From positions 145,306,605-145,370,604 of the forward strand of contig CM062808.1 in NCBI GenBank assembly GCA_031772625.1: 64,000 nucleotides of DNA. Reading direction: 5' to 3'. A model generated the notes under the pieces. That model saw nothing but the letters and a program-made list of their open reading frames with translations. It made no database searches and was not told the origin of the DNA. A program made the translations under genes and the position numbers. The stretch is from Pinus tabuliformis (lineage: Eukaryota; Streptophyta; Pinopsida; Pinales; Pinaceae). Below, one piece after another: positions 20,248 through 32,113 of the stretch (the first letter of the stretch is position 1; each line of letters begins with the position of its first letter).

Positions 20248-21744
20248 TGTTGGAAATAATACTGAGAGGGGGGGTGAATCAGTATTATCAGATCAATGAA
20301 ACTTTTTCAATGCTCAGAAACATATACGCTACTTCAGTTAAGTGAACCAGCGTGTACACGCTACTGTGATTAAATAAAACCGCGTATAAGAAGAAAACTT
20401 ATAATTTAGTTAGATTAATCTTCAGTTAAGTGCATCAGGATATTATTCACCACATTAACAGTAAAGAGGTGCAATATAACAGAACAGATCAAAAACCACA
20501 CACATGAACACCAAGATATAAGGTGGAAACCCAATGTGGGTGAAAACCACCTGCTGCAAGTCGTTTCTATCTTTCTTTAATATAAAATTTCAGTTTACAA
20601 TCTTTTTGTACTGGTGCAGCCTTATACCAGTACGCAGGCTTCAACCTGCAGAAGGCTACAACCTTCTCTCGTTCTCCAAACTTCCTTGGAAGGGAGCTCC
20701 AACCCCCTTTTCTCTTGTACTAGCTAAGATACTAGTACGTAGGTGCTGGCCTACAATCTTCTTTCTTTCAGGTACCACCTTTCATACATTTTCAGACTGG
20801 ATATTCCTGAAGCACAACATTACAATCTGTAGATCCCGATTCATTCAACTTTCACAACAGATCATTGAAGCATAAAACAACCAATACTAGCATTATCAAA
20901 CTTTGAATCACTGAACCACTGAACCCTGTCAATCACCAGATACCAGGACACAGAGTAGTCTACAGAACTCTGCAATAACAGTCAGATCCAACTGCAAACC
21001 CAAAAAAAACAAGCTTCAAGAGATATACGCTACTTCAATGAGCGAAACCCGCGTATACACACGCTTTTACCTAAGCCAACCTGCGTACAGATCTAAAAAT
21101 AAATTCTCTCAACTTGCAGCTGTACCAGACATCAGTTAGACCCAAAACATAATATTGCAACAGTATGCAGATCTAGAAATACGCATAATCAACCATATCA
21201 TAATAGTGCATTTCAAACCGTTAGATCCCGATTTATCCTTAGATCTAGTATTCCATCAACCGATGTGATTTCTCCTTAGCTCAGATCAAGCATCCCAGAC
21301 CCTGCATATCAGATCTCTTTCTCTTTTAGATATTCAAGCCTTGTCGAAAGATGATTTTGCCTAATGATATTCTTCTCCTTATATAGCCTTAGGCCTTGCT
21401 CAATACCAAGAGCCAAAACCATAGTAACACAATACCATCAACTTCAAAACTAGGGATCGACACGCCCGTCGAGACACAATGGTCCGAAACCATAGGCACA
21501 ACTTCCAAGGACTAACCGCCATGGACCAAAGGTACTTTTCCACATACACGCGCTTTTGATGACGCCAACCAACGTGTACACGCGACTTGGGCTTAACGAA
21601 CCTGCGTATATGAACTTCCTTGGCATGCTGTACTAGGATCTGTCTTCTGATTAAGTTGCCATCACCTGTACCAACCTCTGAGCACCTGTACCAACCTCTG
21701 AGTGAGTTTCCATCAAGGAAAACACTTGAATCGTAATGCCAACA
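20248..21744 (-). repeat. 3' LTR of Copia-2, 1497 bp
   Basis: Bounded by TGTTGGAAAT and GCCAACA on the plus strand. It is the 3' LTR because polypurine tracts lie next to it at 21745. It is 20 bp longer than its partner because AGCACCTGTACCAACCTCTG is duplicated near 21673-21712. It contains a minus-strand TATA box (21379-21386, TATATAAG) and the palindrome GCGTGTACACGC at 20350-20361. Confidence 0.95.
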
Positions 21745-22540
21745 ATCTCCCCCTTTGGACTTGATGGCAACCACCACACCAAGTCATTCTCCCCCTTTGA
21801 CATCAAGGGCAAAGGGCTGTGCTCCCCCTGAGGACATGCTGATACCTCTGCTTGGCTGTGCTGACTCATGCTCCCCCTGACAGTAGGCCAGATCTGCAAA
21901 AGATGTTCTTCAACAAGAACCAAGACTTATACACCATAAGGGACCTTCCTATCACCAAAAGACTCAATACATACATCCATACTCCCTACCAAGAGGGGAC
22001 ATATTAGAAACAACCAATTATATTACAGCATTCATCCCAGGCATAGTGGGGAAACCAACATAGGCCGTTACATGACCTTGACACCATAAAAGAAATATCA
22101 CAAAAGAGAGGCATGACATAGAGACAACAGATATAGACCAAGACTTTATGAAAGTCACCAGCAGCATCTGATAAACATCTTTTAGATCAGCAACCAGGAT
22201 TTCTTTCTGAGAAACCAATAACCAAAACATCGAAATGCCAACAATGCTTTATGAGACTTTTAAGCTGCTCCCCCTGAACCTGTTCCTGTTGCACCCCTTG
22301 AAACTGTGTCTGAAGAATTCTGACATACCCATCTCAGATCTTTTAAACCAGAGTTTGCCCTTGCTGCTCAGAACTCCATATACGCGATTTATCCTGTACA
22401 AAACAGCGTATGCACGCGGATATAATCTCTGGAACAGGCGTACTCCATACACGCGAATTTCCCCTCATAAATCGGCGTGTATACGCATATATACCTTACG
22501 TAACTTGCGTATACCAACTTTTCTGTAGAACAGACAAGCT
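21745..22540 (-). other. Copia-2 3' untranslated region with repeated polypurine tracts and CG-rich motifs
   Basis: Read on the plus strand, CTCCCCCT occurs at about 21747, 21790, 21821, 21871 and 22266; in sense orientation these are AGGGGGAG polypurine tracts, and the one touching the LTR is the functional one by position. Between 22375 and 22520 there are many TACGCG/GCGTATAC motifs like those in the LTR (for example CGGCGTGTATACGC). No ORF is convincing. Confidence 0.7.
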
Positions 22541-25500
22541 TCAACAGCAGGATGAAGCATCAACTACTCCCAGCTTTTGTCTGAGATATTCAAAAGTTTC
22601 CCTGGGTAGTGGTTTTGTGAGAATATCCGCAACTTGTTCCTTAGAAGGAACATACTCCAACTTGACCTTCTGCTCAAGCACTTGTTCCCGGAGAAAATGG
22701 TACTTGATTGGTATGTGCTTGGTCTTTGAGTGCATGACTGGATTCTTTGAAATGTTGATTGCACTAGTATTATCACATAAGATAGAAACTGGTGGAGTGC
22801 AAGTGATTTGAAAGTCCTGCAAGGTCTGCATCATCCAAAGAAGTTGTGTGCAACAAGATGCTGCAGCCACATATTCTGCTTCAGCTGTAGATAAGGCAAT
22901 CGAACTCTATTTCTTGCTGAACCAAGATACTAATCTGTAACCCATGAAGAAAGCACCACAACTTGTGCTTTTCCTATCATCCACACTTCCAGCCCAATCT
23001 GCATCTGTGTAAGCATGAAGAGTGAGATCTGTATTTCTAGGATACCATAAGCCATAGTTTTGGGTCCCTTGAAGATATTTGAAGATTCTTTTGACTGCTT
23101 GAAGATGAGTTTCCTTTGGGTTGGCTTGAAATCTTCCAACCATTCCTACTGCATGTGTAATATCTGGTCGAGTACCTGTCAAATAAAGCAAACTCCCAAT
23201 CATGGATCTATAAGTGGGTTGGTGAACTGCTGCTGATTCATCATTTGCACTGAGGCTGCATCCTGTAACCATGGGTGTACATACTGGCTTTGACTCTTCC
23301 ATGCCATACTTCTTCAAGATCTGCTTCAGGTATTTGGTTTGAGACAAGAAGATACCTCCTTCATTTTGTTGGATTTGCAATCCAAGAAAATATGTCAATT
23401 CTCCAAGAAGTGACATTTCGAATTCTTTCTGCATAACCAAGGCAAAGTTTTGACTCATAGTCTCTTCATTGCTGCCAAAAATAATATCATCTACATAAAC
23501 AACAAGAATTAGCAATTTGTTATTTTCAACTTTTATATAGAGATTGCTATCTGCTGATCCTTTTGAAAAGCCTTTTTGGTGAAGATATTTGTCCAACCGA
23601 TAGTACCAAGCCCTTGGAGCTTGTTTGAGTCCATAGAGAGCCTTTTTCAAGCTGCATACAAGGTTTGGATCATTCCCAAGAATGAAGCCATCTGGCTGCT
23701 CAATATATACTTCTTCTTCTAAGTCTCCATTCAGGAAGGCTGATTTCACGTCCATTTGAAATACCTTGAAGTTTTGAAAGCTTGAGAGAGCAAGGAACAT
23801 TCGGATGGCCTCAAGTCTTGCCACAGGAGAAAAGGTCTCTTCAAAATCTATTCCTTCTTGCTGTGCATACCCTTTACAAACAAGTCTGGCCTTGTTTCTA
23901 ATTACTTCTCCACTTTCATTTAATTTATTCTTGAAGACCCATTTTGTTCCTATTACATTCTTATCTTTTGGTCTAGGAACTAATTCCCAAGTGTTGTTCT
24001 TTTCGATTTGCTCAAGTTCTTCATCCATTGCTTTGACCCAACATTCATCTTTGCATGCCTCTTTCACATTTTGTGGTTCAGTGGAGGAGAGTAATGCCAA
24101 TTAGCTTGAAGCTTCTGCAAGTGTCCTTCTTGTTTGTACTCCTGCTTCTTTCTGCCCCACAATCTGAGTTTCTGGATGATTCTTTTGAACATATCTGGAT
24201 GGAGTCTTCTCTTCTATTCTTGTCTGCTCCTCTGGTTCTTCTTGAGATTCTTCTTCTTCTTGAGGTTCTTCTTCTTCTTGAGGTTCTTCTTCTTCATCAT
24301 TCCGCCTTTGAGAGTAGCCTTCATCTTCTTCAATGTCTTCATGATGAACTTGCCTAGGAATATATCCCTTCTCATCAACCACTACATCAATACTATCAAC
24401 AATTCTGCCAAGTCTTTTATTGTAGCACTTGTATGCTTTGCTATGTGGAGAATAACCAAGAAGAATGCCCTCATCTCCTCTTGGTTCAAGTTTACCAAGT
24501 TGCTCATCAGTATTCTTAATATAACATTTGCTCCCAAAGATTTTGAAGTGCTTCACGGAAGGAGTTTTACCACTCCAAAGCTCATGAGGTGTTTGAGTGT
24601 TGTTTACTCGGACATTTGTTTTGTTAAGAATAATAACAGTAGCATGTGCAGCTTCACCCCAGAAGGTTGCAGGAGTACCTGATTCATCGAGCATAGCACG
24701 AGCCATTTGTTGGATAGTTCTGTTCATTCTTTCCACAACCCCATTTTGCTGAGGAGTTCTAGCTGTAGAGAATTCTCTTCTTATCCCATGTTCGTCACAG
24801 AAATTGAAAAATTCATTTGAGGTGAACTCCCCACCTCTGTCAGATCTGAGGCACTTAATTTTGTGTCCTGATTCATTTTCAACCAATGCTTTGAAGGATT
24901 TGAATTTTTCGAATGCTTCATCTTTGTGCTTCATAAGCCCTAACCAAACAAACCTTGAGAAATCATCAATGAATAATATCAGATATTCTTCTCCTCGAGG
25001 TGTCCTTTTCCTAAATGGACCACATACATCTGTATGGACTAGCTCAAGAGGCAAGCTAGCTGATCCTTCCTTCTCTGGAAAGTTAGTTCTGGTTTGCTTT
25101 CCAAACTAACAAGATTTGCATATGGTGTTGTCTGGAATTTTAATATCTGGAAGATCGCGAACTGCCTGATATTTGCATGCTTTCCTTATTTGTGAGAAGC
25201 TTAGATGTCCCAACCTTCGATGCCATAACCAGTGCTCTTCATCCTTGCTAAGATAGCATTGTTGTTGTCCTTCTTCAAATATGTACAGATTATTTGGAGT
25301 TCTTTTGCCTTTGAGAACTGTTTTACCTGTATCAAGATCACGAACAAGACATCCATTCGATCTGAAAATAACCTCGGTTTTTTGATCACACATCTGGCTG
25401 ACACTTAGTAGATTATGCTTCAATCCATCAACATACAAAACATTTCCAGCCTTGACCTTTTCTTTCAAAGGAGCAATACCTTTTCCTTTTATAGTTGCAG

Positions 25501-25690
25501 GAGTATCATTTCCAAAAGAAACTTTCTTTCCCTTTTCTAAAGTAGAATAAGATTCAAGTTTTTCTCTATCACCTGTCATATGTTTCGAACATCCACTGTC
25601 AATGTACCATAGATTTTCCTGTCCTTCTGCATAAAATGCTATCCCACATCTTTCTGTTTGAGGTTCCTTTATTCTCCATGTTTTGGTGCT
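22541..25690 (-). pseudogene. pol: Copia-2 pol region: protease, integrase, RT, RNase H, three stops
   Basis: Same domain order as Copia-1. Protease WYIDSGCS with DSG at 25592-25600; pre-integrase HHCC; integrase core with HTDVCGPF, SDRGGEF and [11 protein letters not shown] with [21 protein letters not shown] and YVDD at 23487-23498; RNase H with DADWAGS, STAEAEY, LCDNTSAI and ADILTKPLP. The frame runs without indels from the gag ATG at 27421 to the stop at 22541. Premature stops lie at 25106-25108 (TAG where Copia-1 has CAG), 24101-24103 (TAA where Copia-1 has TAT) and 22907-22909 (TAG where Copia-1 has CAG). The 397-codon open piece 22907-24100 covers most of RT. Confidence 0.93.
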
Positions 25691-27421
25691 TGTGGCTTGT
25701 TCCTTTTTCTCCTGAAACCTGCTCCTGCATTCAGAATCTTCATGACCAAAATTATTGCAAATAGAACATTCAACTTCATTTTCAAGAACCGAAAAGTTGT
25801 TATAGGTCCTTTTTGTAATCCCTGTCATACTTCTTTGTTTTTGAGCTTCCCTAGTCATGATTGTTTTATATGCAACACATTGAGCTGCTTTGTGACCAAA
25901 GTTATGGCAAGAAAAGCATTGTCCATTGAAGAAGCTTCTGCAGTTATTGAATCTACCAGCCAACTGATTGTAATTTCTATTTTCATCTATTCTTGAACCA
26001 AACTGAGAAGATTTTACCTGTGGCTGGTTGTAGCTTTTGTTCACCCTTAAGATGGATTGTCCCTGATAGTTTCTGTTTGTAATTCATCCCTGCTTTACCT
26101 GATTATCTTCATTGTTCTTCTGCTCATTTCTTCTTGCTGCATCAAGATAACTTTTTGAGGTGGATGCTTGAGAGGTTTCTCCATTATAGCCCAAACCTGT
26201 CTTGTTTAGAGGAGACCGCTACACATTGATAATCTCATCCAAAGTTTCAGATCCTTTGACAAACTTAAGATTAATAGCTTTTGTTTTCTCAATTTCTTTT
26301 CTGAGACCAACAATTTCACCTTCTAGTTTTTCAAGATGTTTTTCCTTTTCATCAATTTGAAATTGCAAAGTATCAATGATCACATTCTTTTCTTCTATGC
26401 ATCTCTTGAGTCTAGTAATTTCATCATAGAGATTATCCACATCTACAGCATCCTCATAATCATCATCTTCAAATGCCATTAACAGCTTATATTTATTACC
26501 TTGTTCATCTTCATCACTGTTTGATAAGCCATCACTATCTTCATGGGTGTAGTAGCTTTTCTTATTTGCACTTTCTTTCTTGTTCCATCTAGCAGGTTCT
26601 TTTCCTTTATTATTATAAGGACATTTTGCAGCATAATGACCTACTCTTCCACAAGCAAAGCATTTGAAAGGTATCTTACCTCTGAACCTTCCAGAACCCC
26701 TTTGAAGATTTCTGAAAAAATTTGATTCTTCTTCCTCTTCTTCTAGAACATGGCTTGCTTCATAGTAATCTTCTTTTCCTGATGCCTTAAAAGCAGCTTC
26801 CCTTCTGTCTGATGGACCTCCCTTTCTCATTTCATAAGCAGTTAGAATTCCATGTAGCTGAGACATAGTGAGAACACGGAGATTTTCCTTTTCTTCTATT
26901 GCAGATACTTTAGATTCAAACTTGGGGGATAATGATCTTAGAATCTTTTGAACTACTATAGTCTCTTTTATTTCTTCACCCAAATTTTTCATACAATTAA
27001 CAATCTCATCTACCCGAAGAAAATAATTAGCCACACTTTCATCATTATACATCTTCAGAGTCTCATATTGAATCCTGAGAGTTTGAAGTTTAACTTGTTT
27101 TACCTGTTCATCTCCTTCATAGCTAGTGATCATTTTGTCCCATATCTCTTTTTCTGATTTGAAGTGCATGACCTTCATGAATTCTGTTTGGGATATACTT
27201 CCTAATAGAGTACTGACTGCTTTTGCATTTGTTTCATACTGCTTTTTCTCAGCTGGATCTGTAGGAGTAGCTGAAGGAAAAGCATAGCCTGTTTCTACAA
27301 TGTTCCAAACTTCTGTACCAAGAGATTGAAGATATGCAGTAACTCTTACCTTCCAATAATTGAAATTTGTCCCATCAAAAATCGGTGGCCTGATTGATGC
27401 TTCTTTCTCGTAGTTGCTCAT
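25691..27421 (-). pseudogene. gag: Copia-2 gag region, two stops
   Basis: Begins at the ATG at 27421, about 45 bp after the primer site. The 400-codon open piece to 26219 holds the UBN2-type gag domain, an intact first zinc knuckle (CFACGRVGHYAAKC) and the coiled coil (LYDEITRLKRCIEEK... LEKLEGEIVGLRKE). Stops at 26219-26221 (TAG where Copia-1 has CAG) and 26084-26086 separate it from the part with KTGLGY and two further knuckles, [14 protein letters not shown] and [14 protein letters not shown]. Apart from the stops it is better preserved than Copia-1, which lost a knuckle Cys. Confidence 0.92.
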
Positions 27422-27466
27422 GATGAATGATCTACCTTCAAGCGATCAAGCTTCTCTGAAGGACCG

Positions 27467-27478
27467 GCTCTGATACCA
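27467..27478 (-). other. Primer-binding site of Copia-2 (initiator tRNA-Met type)
   Basis: On the minus strand TGGTATCAGAGC, a perfect match to the usual plant initiator-tRNA-Met primer site, two bases from the LTR end. Confidence 0.92.
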
Positions 27479-27480
27479 AT

Positions 27481-28957
27481 TGTTGGAAATAATACTGAGA
27501 GGGGGGGTGAATCAGTATTATCAGATCAATCAAACTTTTTCAATGCTCAGAAACATATACGCTACTTCAGTTAAGTGAACCAGCGTGTACACGCTACTGT
27601 GATTAAATAAAACCACGTATAAGAAGAAAACTTATAATTTAGTTAGATTAATCTTCAGTTAAGTGCATCAGGATATTATTCACCACATTAACAGTAAAGA
27701 GGTGCAGTATAACAGAACAGATCAAAAACCACACACATGAACACCAAGATATAAGGTGGAAACCCAATGTGGGTGAAAACCACCTGCTGCAAGTCGTTTC
27801 TATCTTTATTTAATATAAAATTTCAGTTTACAATCTTTTTGTACTGGTGCAGCCTTATACCAGTACGCAGGCTTCAACCTGCAGAAGGCTACAACCTTCT
27901 CTCGTTCTCCAAACTTCCTTGGAAGGGAGCTCCAACCCCCTTTGCTCTTGTACTAGCTAATATACTAGTACGTAGGTGCTGGCCTACAATCTTCTTTCTT
28001 TCAGGTACCACCTTTCATACATTTTCAGACTGGATATTCCTGAAGCACAACATTACAATATGTAGATCCCGATTCATTCAACTTTCACAACAGATCATTG
28101 AAGCATAAAACAACCAATACTAGCATTAACAAACTTTGAATCACTGAACCACTAAACCCTGTCAATCACCAGATACCAGGACACAGAGCAGTCTACAGAA
28201 CTCTGCAATAACAGTCAGATCCAACTGCAAACCCAAAAAAAACAAGCTTCAAGAGATATACGCTACTTCAATGAGTGAAACCCGCGTATACACGCGCTTT
28301 TACCTAAGCCAACCTGCGTACAGATCTAAAAATAAATTCTCTCAACTTGCAGCTGTACCAGACATCAGTTAGACCCAGAACATAATATTGCGACAGTATG
28401 CAGATCTAGAAATACGCATAATCAACCATATCATAATAGTGCATTTCAAACCATTAGATCCCGATTTATCCTTAGATCTAGTCTTCCATCAACCGATGTG
28501 ATTTCTCCTTAGCTCAGATCAAGCATCCCAGACCCTGCATATCAGATCTCTTTCTCTTTTATATATTCAAGCCTTGTCGAAAGATGATTTTGCCTAATGA
28601 TATTCTTCTCCTTATATAGCCTTAGGCCTTGCTCAATACCAAGAGCCAAAACCATAGTAACACAATACCATCAACTTCAAAACTAGGGATCGACACGCTC
28701 ATCGAGACACAATGGTTCGAAACCATAGGCACAACTTCCAAGGACTAACCACCATGGACCAAAGGTACTTTTCCACATACACGCGCTTTTGATGATGCCA
28801 ACCAGCGTGTACACGCGACTTGAGCTTAACGAACCTGCGTATATGAACTTCCTTGGCATGCTGTACTAGGATCTGTCTTTTGATTAAGTTGCCATCACCT
28901 GTACCAACCTCTGAGTGAGTTGCCATCAAGGACAACACTTGAATCGTAATGCCAACA
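27481..28957 (-). repeat. 5' LTR of Copia-2, 1477 bp
   Basis: Pairs with 20248-21744 at about 98% identity. Minus-strand TATA box TATATAAG at 28611-28618; palindrome GCGTGTACACGC at 27583-27594. Followed on the right by the ATATA duplication. Confidence 0.95.
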
Positions 28958-28962
28958 ATATA

Positions 28963-29250
28963 TTCAAGAGTACATAAGCATCAAATGTACATAGACTTTA
29001 CACAGATGGTCATCCTAATCATAGAATACAAGTCTATATCTACAGATGACTGTCTGATCTATGTACATGTAATGAAAGCTTATAAAGCTGAGCATAGGTA
29101 TGCCTCCCTTAGCTAGTTCATGAAAATTCATATTATCATGTATTGTATTGTAATTGATGCAGGTCACCTTCCAGTTTGAAACTTCTAATCCTCGTGATAA
29201 AGCATTTCACCCGACATGAACATTTATGACCTCATGCTTTAGGGGGCAAC
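28963..29250 (+). other. Unit A 3' region, right of Copia-2, ending in the polypurine tract
   Basis: Continues the 3' untranslated region broken by Copia-2; it matches 42026-42310 of unit B. The last bases, GCTTTAGGGGGCAAC, are the polypurine tract directly before the middle LTR. CTTTAGGGGGCA is also found before the 3' LTRs of Gypsy-D and Gypsy-G. Confidence 0.8.
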
Positions 29251-29443
29251 TGTTATAGAAATATTTGGGCACATCAACCCCAAACTTACATGTCGATGTA
29301 TTAGGGTTCATCAACCCCTAAAATAGTTTTTTTATGCCCTAAACAAACTTAGTCATCTGAATGCCTCATTCCCCAAAAGTTCCATCAAGAAAATCATCCA
29401 GAAAGTGCCTAAATGGAATCATTGTTGAAAGCCCTCTGTTAGG

Positions 29444-29490
29444 GTGCGATGCATAGCAGGTACTACACTATCAAAGTGCTATGCATCACA
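29444..29490 (+). other. LTR hairpin built from GTGCGATGCATAGCA and its inverse
   Basis: TGCGATGCATAGCA and, about 17 bases later, TGCTATGCATCACA are inverted copies with one mismatch over 14 bp. The right LTR has the same arrangement at 42502-42548. The arms are close to the palindrome found in the 3' region at 18560. It lies about 240 bp upstream of the TATA box, so a role as a protein-binding or structured element of U3 is possible but unproven. Confidence 0.6.
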
Positions 29491-29731
29491 GTATGGCCCT
29501 CTATAAAGTGTGATGGGCGAGGTTAGACAAAATTCTGGGAGTGTTTGATGAGTTAGCTGCTCATGGAAGCCTCTAGATTCTTCTCCTATGCCACTTGCCT
29601 CCCTGAGTTTGCCCAAGGATGACTAAAGGAACAAGGAAACATTATCCTATTCCCCTCTTTCATGGAGCCAATTCCTAAAAATAGAAAGGCATTCATCATC
29701 CCCATTGATGACTCAACCTCCTGCAATCATC

Positions 29732-29738
29732 TATAAAA
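29732..29738 (+). promoter_or_regulatory. TATA box of the gypsy array LTR
   Basis: TATAAAA in CTATAAAAGG, also present in the right LTR at 42790-42796. A polyadenylation-type AATAAA follows at 29932-29937 (42990-42995 in the right LTR), so the R region probably lies between them. Confidence 0.6.
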
Positions 29739-30300
29739 GGATCTCTCATCCAAGAGATCAGAAGGCTGAATTATTCTGAGTTGTAAGGAAGTGTTGCTAG
29801 TTTCAATATTAAAGTGAGAGCATTACTTTATTGTTGGTATGTTCTTGCCGATTCATGAGGTGAAGAAGGCTTGAAGCTGGGAGGATGGTGCTAGATTAGA
29901 CTTGTTATGGGTTGTAATTCTCCTTGTTATCAATAAAGTTCTTCAATGTTTTTCCCAATTGATTGTGTTAACTGTAAATGCATTCATTTGTTTATCATAT
30001 TTCTGATTCTATTATGTTTATGCTATGACGGATCATTATGCTTTGACAAGTCTTTGTTTCTATAGCTGTGCAGGTACTCTCCAAGCGTGTTAAGTACAGG
30101 GAGAAGTTATGGGATTGGCCAAAGGAGAGGGAGATCAAGCGAGGATTCAAGTGAAAGTTACAGGTTGGTCTTTCATAATATCTTTCTTATCTATCATTCA
30201 TAGGAAAGATAGTGAATTTCTTTGACTGTTGTTTCTAGGGTAGCTACCAATCCTAGAGGGCTAGCATTTCTTAGAAGTACTAGTTTTCCCAGAAAAAAAA

Positions 30301-30317
30301 TGGTGACTCCACTAGGG
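30301..30317 (+). other. Primer-binding site of array unit B
   Basis: TGGTGACTCCACTAGGG, identical to the unit A site. Its presence directly after the middle LTR shows that this LTR acts as a 5' LTR as well. Confidence 0.75.
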
Positions 30318-32113
30318 AATGATGATTGCTTTTTGCTATTTCTTGCTCTATGTTGAATTATATAATCTATAGACAAAGTCTAAAGTTAGCCAGCAAGCCT
30401 TCAAGCTGCTTTTGTTTTACAATTTCATAGTAGATAAATGTTGCTTCAGTCAATCTCTGGTTTAGTTTATATCTTGAGCATTTGATTTGAAAAGCATCAG
30501 AATGCTCTTGACGGTAGCTTAGTAGCCTCTTATGACATTCCATTACACTTTTCTTGTTATTTTTCATTAAAATCGAGCTTAATCCATTGAAAACTGCATC
30601 AAATTTGAGCCAAAAACACATTTAGAATCGCTCCCTATGACCATCGCACTGTCTTGAATTGAAACTTGTTATGCGTCTCAGTTCCCAAAAGGGAAAAGTG
30701 CTATGCATCACACTGTCTGTCACTAGTACCTGTGATGATGACTGAAACTCAAAATTCCCATCTAGGAAGTTGAGGTTTTTTACTAGTTTTTATTCTTGTT
30801 TGGTTGTTGGTTGAATTTGAACAGTATCCCATCACTGAAGCCAACTTACATCACTTAGATCAACCTATATTTAGCTTAATATTGGTGAATGTTTTTGTGT
30901 ATTTGTTTTCCATTTACAATCCATTGTCAAAAACTAGTGTTAATCAATTTGTCATTTTGATAGAAAATGTGTCGTAAAATCTTCAATTTTCGTCGAAAAA
31001 GTGAAGTGTTGTAAAATCCTCCTTCATAAATAACCGATTAAACTATTTTGGTGCATTTGATTTGATTTGATTTCATTCAAAGTGTTGAAAATATATTTAT
31101 TCAAACTTGAAAGTGTCATTTTGAGTTTTCCTCTTGCTCCTAGAAGAAAAATTGTCGAAATTTGTCATTTTGGGTGAAAATTTTTGAGTCATTGCTACAT
31201 TTAGTTTTCCTTCTTGAATCATTCATGTTAAGGAGAGCTGAAAACAGATACATGCATTTGCATTTTAGCATTTTGGTTTGTGTGCTCAAAATATGATTTA
31301 GGGAAATTTCATTAGTGTGTGCTTTTTGGTGTTTGTTTAAAAGTGCTTCTATGCTCTATCCCTTGTAGTGAGGATTTTCATTGTTCAAATAAACAAAAAG
31401 ATTGCTTATCATTATAGATGCATCTTTAGGAATTTCAGATCAGATTTCACGGTGAACCATCAAAGGTAAAATTTTAAGAAAGATCAACTTAAAATGAATC
31501 TCAATTAACTTAACAATTCTTTGGAATCTAACGCAACACATTTAGAGGTATAGGCTAGAGACGTGGTCCGGTGTCATTAAAACTAGTGGCTATCATTTTC
31601 ATTGAAATTAGTGTGATTCCTCCTCTTTGATACGACAAATGCTAGCATAGACATGTGCTCCACATACCATCGTGTATATATTGGGAGACCCCACTAGGCT
31701 TAAATCCTTTATCCATAGGAAACCGAGTCTGCTGCCTTATTGATCGCAATGCACTGAACACAACATTCAGGAAGATTGACTACCGTACATAAAGTCCTTG
31801 GTAATTTCTCTTTAATTTATCGCCAAGGTGTATATTGCAGTTTTGCGATTGCTGTGGTAAACATTTTTGTCTAGATTCTCCAGAGTAGTCACTTTCATTC
31901 CTTTTCGACTCCCTAAAAGAAAAGGTCCATCTGAGCACTTGTCCTTTCAGGATCATTAAAAATCGAAGGCGACTAGATTCATCTTTAGATTTTTCTCTAA
32001 TCTTTAAAACTGAAAAAAAAAAGTTGTGTCCAAGTGTTGTTAAAATAAATTGACCACAAAATAACATCACTTTCCCTTAGTTGATTTTTAAGTTGATCAA
32101 GTAATCCGCAATT
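30318..32113 (+). other. Unit B 5' leader, no convincing ORF
   Basis: Aligns to the unit A leader throughout. It contains GTGCTATGCATCACAC near 30700, close to the LTR hairpin arm, and the stem motifs near 31905-32050. I see no coding signal. Confidence 0.6.

Larger units (their letters stand above)
20248..28957 (-). mobile_element. Copia-2: Sirevirus-like Ty1/copia retrotransposon on the minus strand, nested in gypsy unit A
   Basis: Complete structure: LTR 20248-21744, untranslated region with polypurine tracts, pol, gag, primer site, LTR 27481-28957, and a perfect 5-bp duplication. The polyprotein is closely similar to Copia-1, but the LTRs differ except at their ends, so they are two related families or subfamilies. 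The two LTRs differ by about 29 substitutions over ~1480 bp (about 2%) plus a 20-bp tandem duplication. It is therefore far younger than its host element. Five premature stops in one otherwise continuous frame make it non-autonomous. Confidence 0.95.
7235..29250 (+). mobile_element. Gypsy array unit A: Tat-lineage-like Ty3/gypsy element, interrupted by Copia-2
   Basis: A long Ty3/gypsy unit: truncated LTR 7235-7690, primer site, ~1.8 kb leader, gag, protease, RT, RNase H, integrase, second RNase H, antisense ORF, long 3' region, polypurine tract ending at 29250. Leaving out Copia-2 and one target-site duplication, the interior is about 12.8 kb. The right LTR (29251-30297) is shared with unit B. 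Gene order PR-RT-RH-INT marks Ty3/gypsy. The extra RNase H, the TGG(T/C)GACTCCACT primer site and the long untranslated regions point to the Tat lineage. Divergence from unit B in a gag sample is about 8%. Many stops and frameshifts show that it is dead. Confidence 0.85.
29251..30297 (+). repeat. Middle LTR of the gypsy array, shared by units A and B
   Basis: Starts TGTTATAG right after the unit A polypurine tract and ends near 30297, a few bases before the unit B primer site. It serves as the 3' LTR of A and the 5' LTR of B, with no target duplication on either side. Length about 1047 bp. In a 280-bp sample it differs from the right LTR by about 9%. It contains an inverted repeat at 29444-29490, a TATA box and an AATAAA signal. 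Confidence 0.88.
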
